Shown here piece after piece: positions 51,239-61,070 of a stretch of DNA of 64,000 nucleotides. This stretch comes from Streptomyces sp. CA-210063 (GTDB lineage Bacteria > Actinomycetota > Actinomycetes > Streptomycetales > Streptomycetaceae). The stretch covers positions 9,734,001 to 9,798,000 of the forward strand of contig NZ_CP102512.1 of the NCBI RefSeq assembly GCF_024612015.1. The letters are read 5' to 3'. Position 1 is the stretch's first letter. Every line of letters begins with the position of its first letter. The notes below the pieces were generated by a model, which had not been told where the DNA came from, made no database searches, and saw nothing but the letters and a program-made list of their open reading frames with translations. The position numbers and the translations under genes are program-made.

Positions 51239-52063
51239 CTATTCGAGGATTCGCACCGGATCGCCGATACGGACCGTGCCCCCGGTTTCCGGAACCAGGT
51301 TCTGCCCGAAGACCAGCTTGTCGCCGAAACGCCGGTGGCGGGCGAGTGTGCGCAGCGGTTCCCGTCCGCGCTCGGCGGTCTCCTGGTCGGTGGTGGTCAC
51401 CACGCACCGCCCGCACATCTTGGCGACCCGGAAAGTGACCTCTCCCATGGCGACGCGCCGCCAGTCGTCCTCGGCCCAGGCGTCCGTGCCGTCGACGACC
51501 ACGTTCGGCCGGAAGCGGCTCATCGGCAGCGGGCCCTCTTCGGGGTGGTCGCCGTCCGCGACCAGGGTGTTGAGCGCGTCGAGCGAGGCGAGCGTGGTGA
51601 GCAGCAGCGGATAGCCGTCGGCGAAGCTGACGGTCTCGCCCGGGCGGGCGTACTCGGGATCGATCGGGCGGCGGGTCGCCGGGTCGTCGAGATGCACGAG
51701 CCGCACGGCGATGCCCAGATAGGCGCTGAACCAGGCGTGCGCGGCGGCGTCGGCGGGGACCCCCTCCACCTTGTCCCGCCAGATCTCCACCGTGGTCGTC
51801 CCGGTGGGCTCGGGCACGGCGACGGTGAGCGGCTCACGCCCGGGCGCGGACAGCAAGAGACCGCCGCCGGGCTGAAGCCCGGCGGCGGCCAACGCCATAC
51901 GCGGATGCGGACGTTGAGTGATGACCTTGCCCGAGTCGTCGACCAGCACCCAGCGGCGGTCGCCCGCCAGCCCCCAGGGCTCCACGACGGCCTCGTCGGG
52001 GGCGAAGCCCCGGGCCGCCTTCAATGGGTGGACATGGATCGAGTGCAGTGACGGATTCCCCAT
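51239..52063 (-). CDS. MOSC domain-containing protein
   Basis: 274 residues. N-terminal MOSC beta-barrel (about 1-100; LHSIHVHPLKAARGF, DRRWVLVDDSGKV) followed by the MOSC domain with the active cysteine region MCGRCVVTTTDQ (about residue 220) and the end FGQNLVPETGGTVRIGDPV. MOSC proteins bind or transfer molybdenum-cofactor sulfur or reduce N-hydroxylated compounds (YcbX/mARC). Without partner genes the activity cannot be chosen. The preceding 190 bases to the Rv1733c-like gene contain no other feature. Confidence 0.88.
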   Translation of the reverse strand: MGNPSLHSIHVHPLKAARGFAPDEAVVEPWGLAGDRRWVLVDDSGKVITQRPHPRMALAAAGLQPGGGLLLSAPGREPLTVAVPEPTGTTTVEIWRDKVEGVPADAAAHAWFSAYLGIAVRLVHLDDPATRRPIDPEYARPGETVSFADGYPLLLTTLASLDALNTLVADGDHPEEGPLPMSRFRPNVVVDGTDAWAEDDWRRVAMGEVTFRVAKMCGRCVVTTTDQETAERGREPLRTLARHRRFGDKLVFGQNLVPETGGTVRIGDPVRILE

Positions 52064-52117
52064 GGGGTCATCCTGCCAGCAGGCGGTGACAACCCCACGC
52101 GGAATATTTCAAGTGGA

Positions 52118-52567
52118 TCAGTAGCCGCGGTACTGCTGACCGTTGTACGGCTCCTGCTGGTACGGGGCGGCCTGGGCCGGGCGCGGAGCCGCCGGTCGCA
52201 TGGCCTCGTAGCCGGTGTTGCCGGCCATCGGACGCTGCTGCTGCGGCGGCTGGGCGCCCGGGTAGCCACGCGGACCCGCGGCCTGCTGCGGGATGTACGC
52301 GTTCGGCGCCTGCTGCAACGGCGAGGGCTGCTGGGCCTGGGGGTAACCATAGGCGGGGGACGGGTGGGAGGGACCGGCCGGCAGCGCGGGGAGCGCCGAC
52401 GGGAGCGCGGGCAGATTGCTGCCCGGAGTGTCGTACTGGGCCGGTACCCGGATGGGAGCGATCTGAGGGGTTCCCCGCTCGGCGACGAGAGAGTCGTAGA
52501 TCGGGGTGTCCGCGAAGGACGAGGCGGAGTAGTAACCGCCGCCGTAGGTGGAGCGGGGGGAGGTCAT
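52118..52567 (-). CDS. DUF6643 family protein
   Basis: 149 residues from ATG 52567, opening MTSPRSTYGGGYYSASSFAD, the recognisable DUF6643 N-terminus, then a long Pro/Gln/Tyr/Gly-rich disordered tail ending YNGQQYRGY. No membrane segment, signal or catalytic motif. Such low-complexity proteins may interact with others or bind surfaces. It is divergent from the TerD gene; the 317 bases between (52568-52884) show no clear gene or operator. Confidence 0.8.
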   Translation of the reverse strand: MTSPRSTYGGGYYSASSFADTPIYDSLVAERGTPQIAPIRVPAQYDTPGSNLPALPSALPALPAGPSHPSPAYGYPQAQQPSPLQQAPNAYIPQQAAGPRGYPGAQPPQQQRPMAGNTGYEAMRPAAPRPAQAAPYQQEPYNGQQYRGY

Positions 52568-52884
52568 GGCACATAAGTTAAGCCCACGATGTGCTGGTTG
52601 GGGAGACCGATAAGAGGGTTGTTTTCCGTGTCGGCAGTGACGCTGGATCCCCAATGCGAGCGAACTCGGCGAAAAGGGGCAGCGCAACGCGTTCTGATCG
52701 TGTAAAGGGAGAGTTCCCGGCGGGTTACCGGCGGTTGGCCACGGATCTTTCGGTACGGGTTCTGGGGGTTCCGGGGGTCGGGGGAATAGGTTTGGCGCCG
52801 ACAACGGATCGGGGCGGATCCGAAGGACTGTGCGGGACCCGGCCTGGCGACGACCTTCTGGGTGACCTTCTGATGGGGGCGGAC

Positions 52885-54156
52885 ATGTCAATGCCGAAAG
52901 GATCGAACACCGCGGTGCCGACGGCCGCGCTGCGTGTGGAACTGGGCCGGCGTTCCGGACCGGGCGTGCCCGACACGGACGCCTCGGCGCTGTTGCTGGT
53001 CGGCGGAAAGGTACGTTCCGACGCCGACTTCGTCTTCTACAACCAGCCCGCGCACTCCTCAGGGGCGGTCCGGCACGAGGGCAAACGGGACGCCGGCGGC
53101 CAGGTGACCGAGTCGCTCCTCGTCGACCTCGCGAGCGTGGAGCCCGCCATCGAGACCGTGGTGGTGGTCGCCTCCGCGGACGGCGGCACCTTCGGGCAGG
53201 TCCCCGGGCTGTACATCCGCGTGCTCGACGAGCGGGCGGGCACCGAGATCGCACGCTTCGACAGCGCGGACGCCGGCGCCGAAACCGCTTTCGTGCTCGG
53301 CGAGTTCTATCGCCGCCAGGGCGCCTGGAAGTTCCGTGCCGTAGGCCAGGGCTACAGCAGTGGCCTGGAGGGCCTGGCCACCGACTACGGCATCACCGTG
53401 GACGAACCGCAGCAGGCGGCGGCACCCGTGGCCGCGCCCGCACCGGTGACTCCTCCCGTCACCGTTCCGCCCCCGGTGAGGACCGCCCCGCCTCCGCCGC
53501 CCGCCGCGCCGGCCCCGGTCCGCCTCACCAAGGTCACGCTCACCAAGGAGGCCCCGGCGGTCTCCCTGAGCAAGCAGGGCGGCAATTCCGGCGCCCTGCG
53601 CGTGAACCTCAACTGGGAGGTGCACAAGCAGTTCACCGGGTGGGGCAGCAAGCTGGGCCGGGCCATCGCCAACCACGCGGACCTCGACCTCGACCTGTGC
53701 GCCCTGTTCGAACTGTCCGACGGCAGCAAGGGCGTCGTCCAGGCGCTCGGCAACGCCTTCGGGGCACTGCACCAGCCGCCCTTCATCCACCTCGACGGCG
53801 ACGACCGCACCGGCGCCGTGAGCAGCGGCGAGAACCTCACCGTCAACCTCGACCACAAGAACGCCTTCCGGCGCATCCTCATCTTCGTCACCATCTACCA
53901 GGGCGCCCGCTCCTTCGCCGATCTGCACGCCACGGTCACCCTCCACCCGCAGCACGGCGCCCCCGTCGACTTCTCCCTCGACGAGTGCACCGTCCCCTCC
54001 ACCGTCTGCGCCCTCGCCCTCATCACCAACCAGGGCGGCGACCTCATCGTCCAGCGCGAGGCCCGCTACCTGGTCCCCGAGCGAGGCGTGAGCCCACAGC
54101 GCACGGTCGACCACGCCTACGGGTGGGGGATGAACTGGACGCCGGGCAGGAAATAG
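52885..54156 (+). CDS. double TerD-domain protein
   Basis: 423 residues from ATG 52885, preceded at five bases by GGGGG; ATG 52873 is an alternative. The first TerD-like domain (about 5-165) has [10 protein letters not shown] and the Ca-binding-type [21 protein letters not shown] Pro/Ala linker (about 170-220) leads to a second TerD-like domain (about 225-420) with [11 protein letters not shown]. TerD proteins bind Ca2+ and are tied to tellurite resistance and envelope stress. The genome context gives no ter operon. Role in stress is likely; mechanism unknown. Confidence 0.85.
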   Translation: MSMPKGSNTAVPTAALRVELGRRSGPGVPDTDASALLLVGGKVRSDADFVFYNQPAHSSGAVRHEGKRDAGGQVTESLLVDLASVEPAIETVVVVASADGGTFGQVPGLYIRVLDERAGTEIARFDSADAGAETAFVLGEFYRRQGAWKFRAVGQGYSSGLEGLATDYGITVDEPQQAAAPVAAPAPVTPPVTVPPPVRTAPPPPPAAPAPVRLTKVTLTKEAPAVSLSKQGGNSGALRVNLNWEVHKQFTGWGSKLGRAIANHADLDLDLCALFELSDGSKGVVQALGNAFGALHQPPFIHLDGDDRTGAVSSGENLTVNLDHKNAFRRILIFVTIYQGARSFADLHATVTLHPQHGAPVDFSLDECTVPSTVCALALITNQGGDLIVQREARYLVPERGVSPQRTVDHAYGWGMNWTPGRK

Positions 54157-54189
54157 CGACCCATACAGAGGGGGGCCAATAGGCGGCCG

Positions 54190-55365
54190 CTAGCCTTCGT
54201 CCGGGACCGAGTCCGGGCGCGCGTAGGTGCGGCCCTTCCAGGCCGCGCCGCGTCCCCGGTAGTGCCGCACCGCGGAGTCGACCGTCATCAGCAGGTACAG
54301 GAACGCGGTGAACGGCAGCAGGGGAGCGAGCCACAGCGGCTGACCGTAGTAGCGGAGCATCGGCAGGTACGTCGCCGTCATCAGCAGCCAGGCGAGCCCG
54401 CCGAGGAGCGCTGTGGGGAGGCCTCCCGTGGTGAGGCCCGCCAGGAGCGCGACGGGCGGTACGAGGTAGACCAGGGTGAGACCGAGGACCGTACCGGCGA
54501 GCAGCAGCGGGTTGTGCAGCAGTTGGGCGTAGGCGCTGCGGGAGACCATGCGCCACAGGTCGTGCAGCCGGGGGTAGGGCCGCACGCTGTCCACCCGCTC
54601 CGCCAGCCCCAGCCAGATGTGGCCGCCGCCCCTCTTGACCGCCGTGGCCAGGGCCACGTCGTCGATGACGGCCTGCCGGATCGCGTCCGGGATCCGCGCC
54701 CGCTCGGCGGCCTCGGCCCGCAGCAGGACGCAGCCACCCGCAGCGGCGGCCGTGCGCGAGCCCCGTACGCCGATCCGGCGGAAGGGATAGAGCTGGGCGA
54801 AGAAGTACACGAAGGCGGGCACGACGAGCCGCTCCCACACACTCTCGGCGCGCAGCCGCGCCATCTGCGACACGAGGTCGAAGCCCCCGCCGTGTGCGGC
54901 CGCCACCAACGCGCGCAGGCTGTCCGGCCGATGGGCGATGTCCGCGTCCGTCAGCAGCAGGAACTCGGGTCCACGCGCGCGTGCCAGCCCCATTCCGTGC
55001 CGCAGGGCCCAGAGCTTGCCCGTCCAGCCGGCGGGCGGCTCCCCGGGCGAGGAGACGGTCAGGGGCAGCCCGCCGTGCCGCCGGGCCAGCTCACGGGCCA
55101 GTTCACCGGTCCCGTCCGAACTGCCGTCGTCGACCAGGAAGACCTCCGCGCGGCCGGGATAGTCCTGGGTCAGCAGCGACGGCAGGCTCTCGGGCAGGAC
55201 GGCGGCCTCGTCGCGGGCGGGGACGACGACACAGACGTACGGCCAGTCGTCGGGATCACGGCGGGGTGGCAGGCGCACATCCGTGCGCCAGAAGAAGCCC
55301 TGGCCGAGCAGCAGCCACAGCCAGGCGGCGAGTGATCCGGCGGCGGTCCACACGATGGCGCTCAC
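54190..55365 (-). CDS. GT2 glycosyltransferase (HpnB-like)
   Basis: 391 residues from GTG 55365. One N-terminal membrane helix, then a GT2 domain with VVVPARDEAAVLPESLP, VFLVDDGSSDGT, the metal LLTDADIAH and the acceptor-side ED-like VIDDVALATAVKRG, followed by three or four C-terminal helices. The layout and the QGFFWRTDVRLP start resemble the hopene-associated glycosyltransferase HpnB group. A hopanoid operon is not adjacent, so the lipid acceptor is unproven. The sugar donor is a UDP- or GDP-sugar on the cytosolic side. Confidence 0.82.
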   Translation of the reverse strand: MSAIVWTAAGSLAAWLWLLLGQGFFWRTDVRLPPRRDPDDWPYVCVVVPARDEAAVLPESLPSLLTQDYPGRAEVFLVDDGSSDGTGELARELARRHGGLPLTVSSPGEPPAGWTGKLWALRHGMGLARARGPEFLLLTDADIAHRPDSLRALVAAAHGGGFDLVSQMARLRAESVWERLVVPAFVYFFAQLYPFRRIGVRGSRTAAAAGGCVLLRAEAAERARIPDAIRQAVIDDVALATAVKRGGGHIWLGLAERVDSVRPYPRLHDLWRMVSRSAYAQLLHNPLLLAGTVLGLTLVYLVPPVALLAGLTTGGLPTALLGGLAWLLMTATYLPMLRYYGQPLWLAPLLPFTAFLYLLMTVDSAVRHYRGRGAAWKGRTYARPDSVPDEG

Positions 55366-55422
55366 CCTCGCAGTCTGCCCCACCGAAGAGGCCCCACCGA
55401 GGCCATCGTCTATCGTGGCCGG

Positions 55423-56229
55423 GTGAAGATCGCGCTCATGGACTCCGGTATCGGTCTGCTTCCCGCCGCCGCCGCGGTACGGCGCCTGCGGCCCGACGCG
55501 GATCTCGTGATCTCCTCGGACCCCGACGGCATGCCCTGGGGCCCGCGCACTCCACAGGACCTGACAGAACGTGCCCTCGCCGTCGCCGAGGCGGCGGCCG
55601 CGCACGCGCCCGACGCCCTGATCGTCGGCTGCAACACCGCGTCCGTGCACGCCCTGCCCGCCCTGCGCGCCCTCCTCGAACCCGGACTGCCGGTCATCGG
55701 CACGGTCCCGGCGATCAAACCGGCCGCGTCCGGCGGCGGCCCCTTCACCATCTGGGCGACGCCCGCCACCACCGGCAGCCCCTACCAGCGCGGCCTCATC
55801 GAGGAGTTCGCCGACGGGGTGACGGTCACCGAGGTGCCCTGCTGGGGACTGGCCGAAGCGGTGGAGCACGCCGACGACGCGGCGATCGACGCCGCGATCG
55901 CCGCGGCCGCCGCGCTCACCCCCGACGATGTGACGACCGTCGTCCTGGGCTGCACCCATTACGAACTCGTCGCCGAACGCATCCGCGCCGCCGTCCAGCA
56001 GCCAGGCCACCCGCCCCTCGTCCTGCACGGCTCCGCCGGCGCCGTGGCCGCCCAGGCGCTGCGTCGCATCGGGCAACTCCCCAAGCCCGAGGCGGACTGG
56101 ACCGAGGCGACGCTGACGGTCATCCTCAGCGGACGCGAGGGCGCACTGCCCGCCCCGGCACTGGCGTACGAGGAGGGCAGGCTGCTCCAGGCCGTCGGCG
56201 CCGCGCTGGCCGCCCGCCCGGAGCAGTGA
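55423..56229 (+). CDS. aspartate/glutamate racemase family protein
   Basis: 268 residues from a GTG. Two-domain racemase fold with catalytic cysteines C70 in IVGCNTASVHA and C177 in VLGCTHYELVA, each in the expected half. The early acid/Ser patch reads ALMDSGIGLLPAA (DSGxGG-like), matching MurI rather than hydantoin racemases. MurI makes D-glutamate for cell-wall peptides. Whether this is the housekeeping MurI or an extra copy cannot be told from this window. Divergent from the HpnB-like gene by 57 bases. Confidence 0.85.
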   Translation: MKIALMDSGIGLLPAAAAVRRLRPDADLVISSDPDGMPWGPRTPQDLTERALAVAEAAAAHAPDALIVGCNTASVHALPALRALLEPGLPVIGTVPAIKPAASGGGPFTIWATPATTGSPYQRGLIEEFADGVTVTEVPCWGLAEAVEHADDAAIDAAIAAAAALTPDDVTTVVLGCTHYELVAERIRAAVQQPGHPPLVLHGSAGAVAAQALRRIGQLPKPEADWTEATLTVILSGREGALPAPALAYEEGRLLQAVGAALAARPEQ

Positions 56230-56230
56230 C

Positions 56231-56261
56231 GTTCCGCAACCAGGTGCCCGCGCTGCGGAAC
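56231..56261. promoter_or_regulatory. inverted repeat between racemase and next gene
   Basis: GTTCCGCA (56231-56238) and TGCGGAAC (56254-56261), 15 bases apart, immediately after the racemase stop and 17 bases before the next start. It could terminate the racemase transcript or be an operator. Confidence 0.45.
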
Positions 56262-56278
56262 CTGAGTAGTCTCAAACC

Positions 56279-56836
56279 ATGAGGGACCACCCCCACGGCG
56301 ACACGGGCGCCCCCGAAGCCCCGCACCCCGAGGTCTGGACCGGCCGCGCGACCAACCGCGGCCAGTGGCTGCTGGCACTCGGCGGTGCCGCCTGCATGGC
56401 ACTGGGTATCGAACTCGCGGTCGACTCCGCGTGGACCTCCGGTGCCGCCCCGCTCATGATGTCGGTCGTCGGCTGCATCGCGGCCGGGCTGCTCGTCCTC
56501 TTCGGCACGCTCGCGTTCGTGCACGTCTCCGTGAAGGTCGACAAGGAGTGCCTCGAAGTGCGCTGCGGCCACATCGGCGTGCCGCGCCGCCGCATCCCCC
56601 TCTCCCAGGTCGCCGACGTCGTCTTCGCACCGTGCGTCACCCCCCACCAGTGGGGCGGCTGGGGCTACCGCTGGCGCCCGGAGAAGGGCACCGCCGTCGT
56701 CGTACGCCGTGGTGAGGCCGTGGTCCTGCGCCTGTGGGACGGCCACACGTTCACGATCACCGTGGACAACGCCGAGACGGCCGTACGCGTGATCCGCGCC
56801 CGGTTGAGCCCGAGGGCGTCCGGCGCCGCGCGCTGA
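56279..56836 (+). CDS. hypothetical two-helix membrane protein
   Basis: 185 residues with an acidic/His-rich N-terminus, two membrane helices (about 28-50 and 55-77) and a cytosolic PH-like beta-rich domain (LEVRCGHIGVPRRRIPLSQV; GTAVVVRRGEAVVLRLWDG). Similar proteins are common in Streptomyces without assigned role. The start (ATG 56279) lies only 49 bases after the racemase gene, which it may follow in one transcript. The 205-base gap that follows, 56837-57041, has nothing I can support. Confidence 0.72.
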   Translation: MRDHPHGDTGAPEAPHPEVWTGRATNRGQWLLALGGAACMALGIELAVDSAWTSGAAPLMMSVVGCIAAGLLVLFGTLAFVHVSVKVDKECLEVRCGHIGVPRRRIPLSQVADVVFAPCVTPHQWGGWGYRWRPEKGTAVVVRRGEAVVLRLWDGHTFTITVDNAETAVRVIRARLSPRASGAAR

Positions 56837-57041
56837 CGCCTCCGCCTGACCGTCGTCGAGGGCCCCGACCGCCCGGCCGCATCAGGCCGCACGTCAGAGG
56901 CTCGCGCAAACCACGACGGGTGATGCGCCGCTTTGTGGATGAGTTGCGCAGGAACGTTGCAGCAGATGTGCGACATATGCCTCACCCGGGACGCACGGGC
57001 CTCGCTGTCGGGGCCGGGGTGACGCGCCGTACACTCCCCGA

Positions 57042-58640
57042 GTGACCGTCACCGCCGCTCCCGTAGACGAGCCAGAAGTGCCCGAACCCCAGGCCACGCC
57101 CAAGTTCCGGGCGTTGCTCCCGGCCGTCGTCGCGGCTCTTTCCGGGGGGCTGCTCTACGTCAGCTTCCCGCCCCGGACCCTGTGGTGGCTGGCGCTGCCG
57201 GCCTTCGCGGTCTTCGGCTGGGTGCTGCGCGGACGCGGGTGGAAGGCGGGCCTCGGTCTCGGCTACCTCTTCGGCCTCGGATTCCTGCTGCCGCTGCTGG
57301 TGTGGACCGGCGTGGAGGTCGGTCCGGGTCCGTGGCTCGCGCTCGTCGTGATCGAGGCGGTGTTCGTGGCGCTCGTCGGCGCGGGCGTCGCCGTCGTGTC
57401 GAAGCTGCCCGGCTGGCCGGTGTGGGCCGCCGCGCTGTGGATCGCCGGTGAGGCGGCACGCGCGCGTGCCCCGTTCCACGGCTTCCCCTGGGGCAAGATC
57501 GCCTTCGGCCAGGCGGACGGCGTCTTCCTGCCGCTGGCCGCGCTCGGCGGCACCCCGGTGCTCGGTTTCGCGGTCGTCCTCTGCGGTTTCGGGCTGTACG
57601 AGGTCGTACGGCTGGTCGTCGACAACCGGCGCACCGGGGCGGCCGTACACCGGGGCACCGCGGCCGTGGCGGCCCTGGCCGTGGCCGTCCCCCTGGTGAG
57701 CGCGTTCGCGTCCCGCGCCCTGGTGAGTGACGAGGCGGAGGCCGGTACCGCGACCGTGGCGGTCATCCAGGGGAACGTTCCGCGCCTGGGGCTCGACTTC
57801 AACGCCCAGCGGCGGGCCGTGCTCGACTACCACGTCAAGGAGACCGAGCGCCTGGCCGCCGAGGTCGAGGACGGCAAGGTGGCACAGCCCGACTTCGTGC
57901 TCTGGCCGGAGAACTCCTCCGACATCGACCCCTTCGCCAACCCCGACGCCCGTGAGGTGATCGAGCGGGCGGCCACCGCCATCGGCGCCCCCATCTCCGT
58001 CGGCGGTGTCGTCGAGCGGGACGGCAAGCTCTACAACGAGCAGATCCTGTGGGACCCGGTGAAGGGTCCCGTCGACACCTACGACAAGCGGCAGATCCAG
58101 CCGTTCGGCGAGTATCTGCCCCTGCGGTCGTTGATCGGCGCCATCAACAGCGAGTGGACGTCCATGGTCCGCAAGGACTTCAGCCGGGGCACCGAGCCGG
58201 GCGTGTTCACCATGGACGGTGCCAAGATCGGCCTCGTCACCTGCTACGAGGCGGCCTTCGACTGGGCCGTGCGCTCCGAGGTCACCGACGGCGCGCAGCT
58301 GATCTCGGTGCCGAGCAACAACGCGACCTTCGACCGCAGCGAAATGACCTACCAGCAGCTCGCCATGTCCCGTGTGCGGGCCGTCGAGCACAGCCGCACC
58401 GTCACCGTGCCGGTGACCAGCGGCGTCAGCGCGATCATCATGCCGGACGGGAAGATCACCCAGAAGACCGGCATGTTCGTCCCGGACTCGCTGGTGCAGA
58501 AGGTGCCGCTGCGCTCGTCACAGACGCCCGCCACCAAGCTCGGCATCGCGCCCGAGATGCTCCTGGTGCTGGTCGCGGCGGGTGGCCTCGGCTGGGCGAT
58601 CGGGGCGGGTGTGCGCGGGAGGCGCGCCGGTGGCGTGTAG
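57042..58640 (+). CDS. lnt: apolipoprotein N-acyltransferase
   Basis: 532 residues from a GTG. Six N-terminal membrane helices (about 22-235) and a C-terminal nitrilase-like domain with the complete triad E290 (LWPENSSDIDP), K349 (YDKRQIQPFGEYLP) and C401 (LVTCYEAAFDW), corresponding to E. coli E267/K335/C387, then a last membrane helix. Adds the third acyl chain to lipoproteins at the outer face of the membrane. The TACACT hexamer 8 bases before the GTG suggests a leaderless mRNA. It is followed by a Nudix gene on the same strand. Confidence 0.93.
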   Translation: MTVTAAPVDEPEVPEPQATPKFRALLPAVVAALSGGLLYVSFPPRTLWWLALPAFAVFGWVLRGRGWKAGLGLGYLFGLGFLLPLLVWTGVEVGPGPWLALVVIEAVFVALVGAGVAVVSKLPGWPVWAAALWIAGEAARARAPFHGFPWGKIAFGQADGVFLPLAALGGTPVLGFAVVLCGFGLYEVVRLVVDNRRTGAAVHRGTAAVAALAVAVPLVSAFASRALVSDEAEAGTATVAVIQGNVPRLGLDFNAQRRAVLDYHVKETERLAAEVEDGKVAQPDFVLWPENSSDIDPFANPDAREVIERAATAIGAPISVGGVVERDGKLYNEQILWDPVKGPVDTYDKRQIQPFGEYLPLRSLIGAINSEWTSMVRKDFSRGTEPGVFTMDGAKIGLVTCYEAAFDWAVRSEVTDGAQLISVPSNNATFDRSEMTYQQLAMSRVRAVEHSRTVTVPVTSGVSAIIMPDGKITQKTGMFVPDSLVQKVPLRSSQTPATKLGIAPEMLLVLVAAGGLGWAIGAGVRGRRAGGV

Positions 58641-58707
58641 CCGTACGCCTCTCGTGCGCGACCTGGAAGCAACGGGGTGACGGAACCGGCCCGTTAGGGT
58701 CGGCTCC

Positions 58708-59181
58708 ATGGCTACCCCTGATTTCATCCGCACACTCCGTGCATCCGCCGGCAACCAGCTGCTCTGGCTCCCCGGAGTCACCGCCCTCGTCTTCGACGAC
58801 GAGGGCAGAGTGCTGCTCAACCACCGGTCGGACAACGGCAAGTGGTCGCTGATCGGCGGCATCCCGGAGCCGGGGGAGCAGCCCGCGGCCTGCGCGGTGC
58901 GGGAGGTCTTCGAGGAGACGGCGGTCCACTGCGTGCCCGAGCGGATCGTTCTCGTACAGGCGCTGGACCAGGTCCGGTACGAGAACGGGGACGTCTGCCA
59001 GTACATGGACACGACGTTCCGCTGCCGTGCCGTGGGCGGCGAGGCGCGCGTCAACGACGACGAGTCCCTGGACGTCGGCTGGTTCTCGCTGGACGCCCTG
59101 CCGGATCTGAGCGAGTTCGCGCTGTTCCGCATCAAGCAGTCGATGTCCGACGCACCCGCCTGGTTCGACCCCACGGCCTGA
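58708..59181 (+). CDS. Nudix hydrolase
   Basis: 157 residues. The Nudix box [24 protein letters not shown] is complete (G-x5-E-x7-RE-V-x-EE-x-A/G), with an N-terminal [19 protein letters not shown] strand and a C-terminal [10 protein letters not shown]. Nudix enzymes remove nucleoside diphosphates linked to another moiety; the substrate cannot be inferred. ATG lies 7 bases after TAGGGT, fitting a leaderless promoter. It ends 181 bases before the convergent membrane-protein gene and is followed by a hairpin. Confidence 0.9.
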   Translation: MATPDFIRTLRASAGNQLLWLPGVTALVFDDEGRVLLNHRSDNGKWSLIGGIPEPGEQPAACAVREVFEETAVHCVPERIVLVQALDQVRYENGDVCQYMDTTFRCRAVGGEARVNDDESLDVGWFSLDALPDLSEFALFRIKQSMSDAPAWFDPTA

Positions 59182-59270
59182 GGCCGAACGACACCAGCCG
59201 GTCTTCTCTCCTCGCCGGCATCCCGTTCGGCCGGGCCGCCCGGCCACGGTCCGCTGACCTGCCGGAGGGC

Positions 59271-59330
59271 GCCACCGGCCCGTACGCCCTGACGCCCGAC
59301 GCCAGGTCGGGACGTGTGCGGGCCGGTGGC
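59271..59330. terminator. long-loop terminator between convergent genes
   Basis: 12-base perfect arms (59271-59282 and 59319-59330) with a 36-base loop between the convergent ends of the Nudix gene (59181) and the membrane-protein gene (59363). Confidence 0.55.
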
Positions 59331-59362
59331 CGACGCGCGGGTGAGGACGGGGACGACACCTA

Positions 59363-60538
59363 CTAGTCCTTGGCGGAGGTCGCGGTGTCCGTGGTCCTCA
59401 TCGGCTCTGCGGGGTCCCTGGTCTCCGTGCGGGCCACGGTCACCCGGAGCGTCACGGCCGTCGTGACTCCCGCCAGCAGGCCCCAGGTCAGGGCGGCCGG
59501 GACGCCGCCGCCGAGGTTGGCGGCCAGGTACAGGTCCCAGCGGAGGTTTGTGCCGTCGAGCAGCATCCGTAGGAGCTGGCTCGTCAGTAGTGCGAGGACG
59601 GTCGCGCAGACCGCGCCGATCGCCAGTGCGGGGACGGTGGCCCGGGTGAGCAGGCCGGGCAGCAGGCGCAGGGCCCACCAGACCAGGGCGAGCAGCAGGA
59701 CGTCGATGGCGCGGTACAGGAGCCAGTCGCCGAGCGGTGTGCCCGCCGGGCTCGACCAGGCGCCGAGCAGCAGCCACTGGCGCAGGAGGTCGCCCGGTTC
59801 GGAGAGCAGGCCACCGCCCGAGTAGGCCGTCTGGAGGGAGGCGGCGACCGACTGGTAGGAGAGGACGACCAGCGACAGCGCGATCAGCGCGGTCCCGGCG
59901 GTGGCGGCCAGACGGGCGGCGTGCGCCGGGACGACCTCCTGCGGCAGTGGTCCGGCGCCCTTGGCGGTGACCCACGCGATGAGCACCGTCGCCACGGCGG
60001 CGACCAGCGCCGTCGCCACCAGGATCTGCCGTCCGGAGGAGATCACGCCCGCCAGCTGGGGCAGGAAGCGGTAACTGCCGTGCCCCTGCGCGGCGATCAG
60101 CCACGGCGCGGAGACGGTGACCGCCAGCGTGCCGGCCACCAGACCCCAGGCCCACACCGCGAGCAGCGCCGCCGTCACCCGGCCGCGCACCGGCGGCAGC
60201 CTGCGGACCAGGAGCAGCGCCCCGGGCACGAAGAAGGCGAAGACCGCGGCGAACCGGATCTGTAACGCGGTCTCGTACAGCGGGAGGTAACGGGAGCTGT
60301 CGCTCAGGGCCGTGTCCCCGATCCCGCCCGACAGCTCGGCGCCGATCCGCGCCGAGCCCGGCGGGTCGTACGCCCAAGGGGCGAGCCAGCGTTCCAGCTC
60401 GGCGGCGGCCTGGGCGCCCAGCACGTCGGTGGAGCCCTGGAGCCGCAGCGCGCTCTCGCTCGCCCCCGCCCACCACAACAACACCGTGAGCAGCAGCCCT
60501 CCGACCACCGCCGGTATCGCCGCACGCCGATATGACAT
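59363..60538 (-). CDS. multi-spanning membrane protein, unknown
   Basis: 391 residues with about nine hydrophobic segments across the length and short charged loops, a signal-like N-terminus (SYRRAAIPAVVGGLLLTVLLW) and a Thr/Asp-rich soluble C-tail (TETRDPAEPMRTTDTATSAKD). No family motif recognised; no transporter signature or catalytic residue is visible. It is on the opposite strand to its neighbours. Function unknown. The upstream 60539-61070 region is described separately. Confidence 0.7.
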   Translation of the reverse strand: MSYRRAAIPAVVGGLLLTVLLWWAGASESALRLQGSTDVLGAQAAAELERWLAPWAYDPPGSARIGAELSGGIGDTALSDSSRYLPLYETALQIRFAAVFAFFVPGALLLVRRLPPVRGRVTAALLAVWAWGLVAGTLAVTVSAPWLIAAQGHGSYRFLPQLAGVISSGRQILVATALVAAVATVLIAWVTAKGAGPLPQEVVPAHAARLAATAGTALIALSLVVLSYQSVAASLQTAYSGGGLLSEPGDLLRQWLLLGAWSSPAGTPLGDWLLYRAIDVLLLALVWWALRLLPGLLTRATVPALAIGAVCATVLALLTSQLLRMLLDGTNLRWDLYLAANLGGGVPAALTWGLLAGVTTAVTLRVTVARTETRDPAEPMRTTDTATSAKD

Positions 60539-60717
60539 GTACTGCCCCCCGTTTCGACCGCGTACCCCGTGAGTTGGGTCGAGTGGAGACTACGGACCGC
60601 TGATCACATGTGGATCACAGGGCGGCGTCGGCTTGCGTGCCCGCAGGCTCGGGAACCGTGTGGATCGGGCTTCCCGGCCGGGGCGTGTCGCGTCGGTGGA
60701 CTGGACTTCGGACGGGG

Positions 60718-60897
60718 TCAGCCGTCGGCGCGTACGAAGACGGGCTCGAGGTGCTTCTGGGGGAGCGCGTCGGGGAGTTGTTCCCAGTCGAGGACGTGGG
60801 AGACGACGCGCGCTCCCCCGGCCCTCGCGGCCGCCGCCGAGGCGTTCGACAGCTGGGCGGTCGACTGATCCGACGGTCGGCCCCGGCGACACCACAC
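60718..60897 (-). pseudogene. coding-like remnant with a complete stop
   Basis: A minus-strand frame with very high G/C at third positions reads QLSNASAAAARAGGAR, then VVSHVLDWEQLPDALPQKHL and EPVFVRADG before TGA at 60718. It has no strong start or ribosome site, and homology could not be assigned. Other parts of the 532-base gap 60539-61070 show only the TetR operator (60987-61004). It may be the 3' end of a lost gene or a short gene. Confidence 0.35.
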
Positions 60898-60986
60898 CGG
60901 CTGAAGGGCGGGGTGAGCGTCCCAACGGGGGTGTGGCGGCGGGTGGGCGGTCGCGTTGGCCGTAAATCGCCGGTAAGGTGACCCTA

Positions 60987-61004
60987 AGTGGACAGGTGTC
61001 CACT
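60987..61004. promoter_or_regulatory. candidate TetR operator
   Basis: AGTGGACAGGTGTCCACT, perfect 8-base arms around GG, 66 bases upstream of the TetR start at 61071. Probably autoregulatory. Confidence 0.65.
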
Positions 61005-61070
61005 AGTGCGAGGTGTGACGGGCGGCTGTTCCGTCCGGTGCGTCGTAGGACGGGTCAGGGAGGAGGGCGA

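Noticed and set aside
56925..56950. TTGTGGATG-like DnaA box before lnt
   Set aside because: A single weak match without other boxes or dnaA/dnaN genes; not an origin.
59271..59330. Strong terminator interpretation of the long inverted repeat
   Set aside because: Kept only at moderate confidence because the 36-base loop weakens a true intrinsic terminator.
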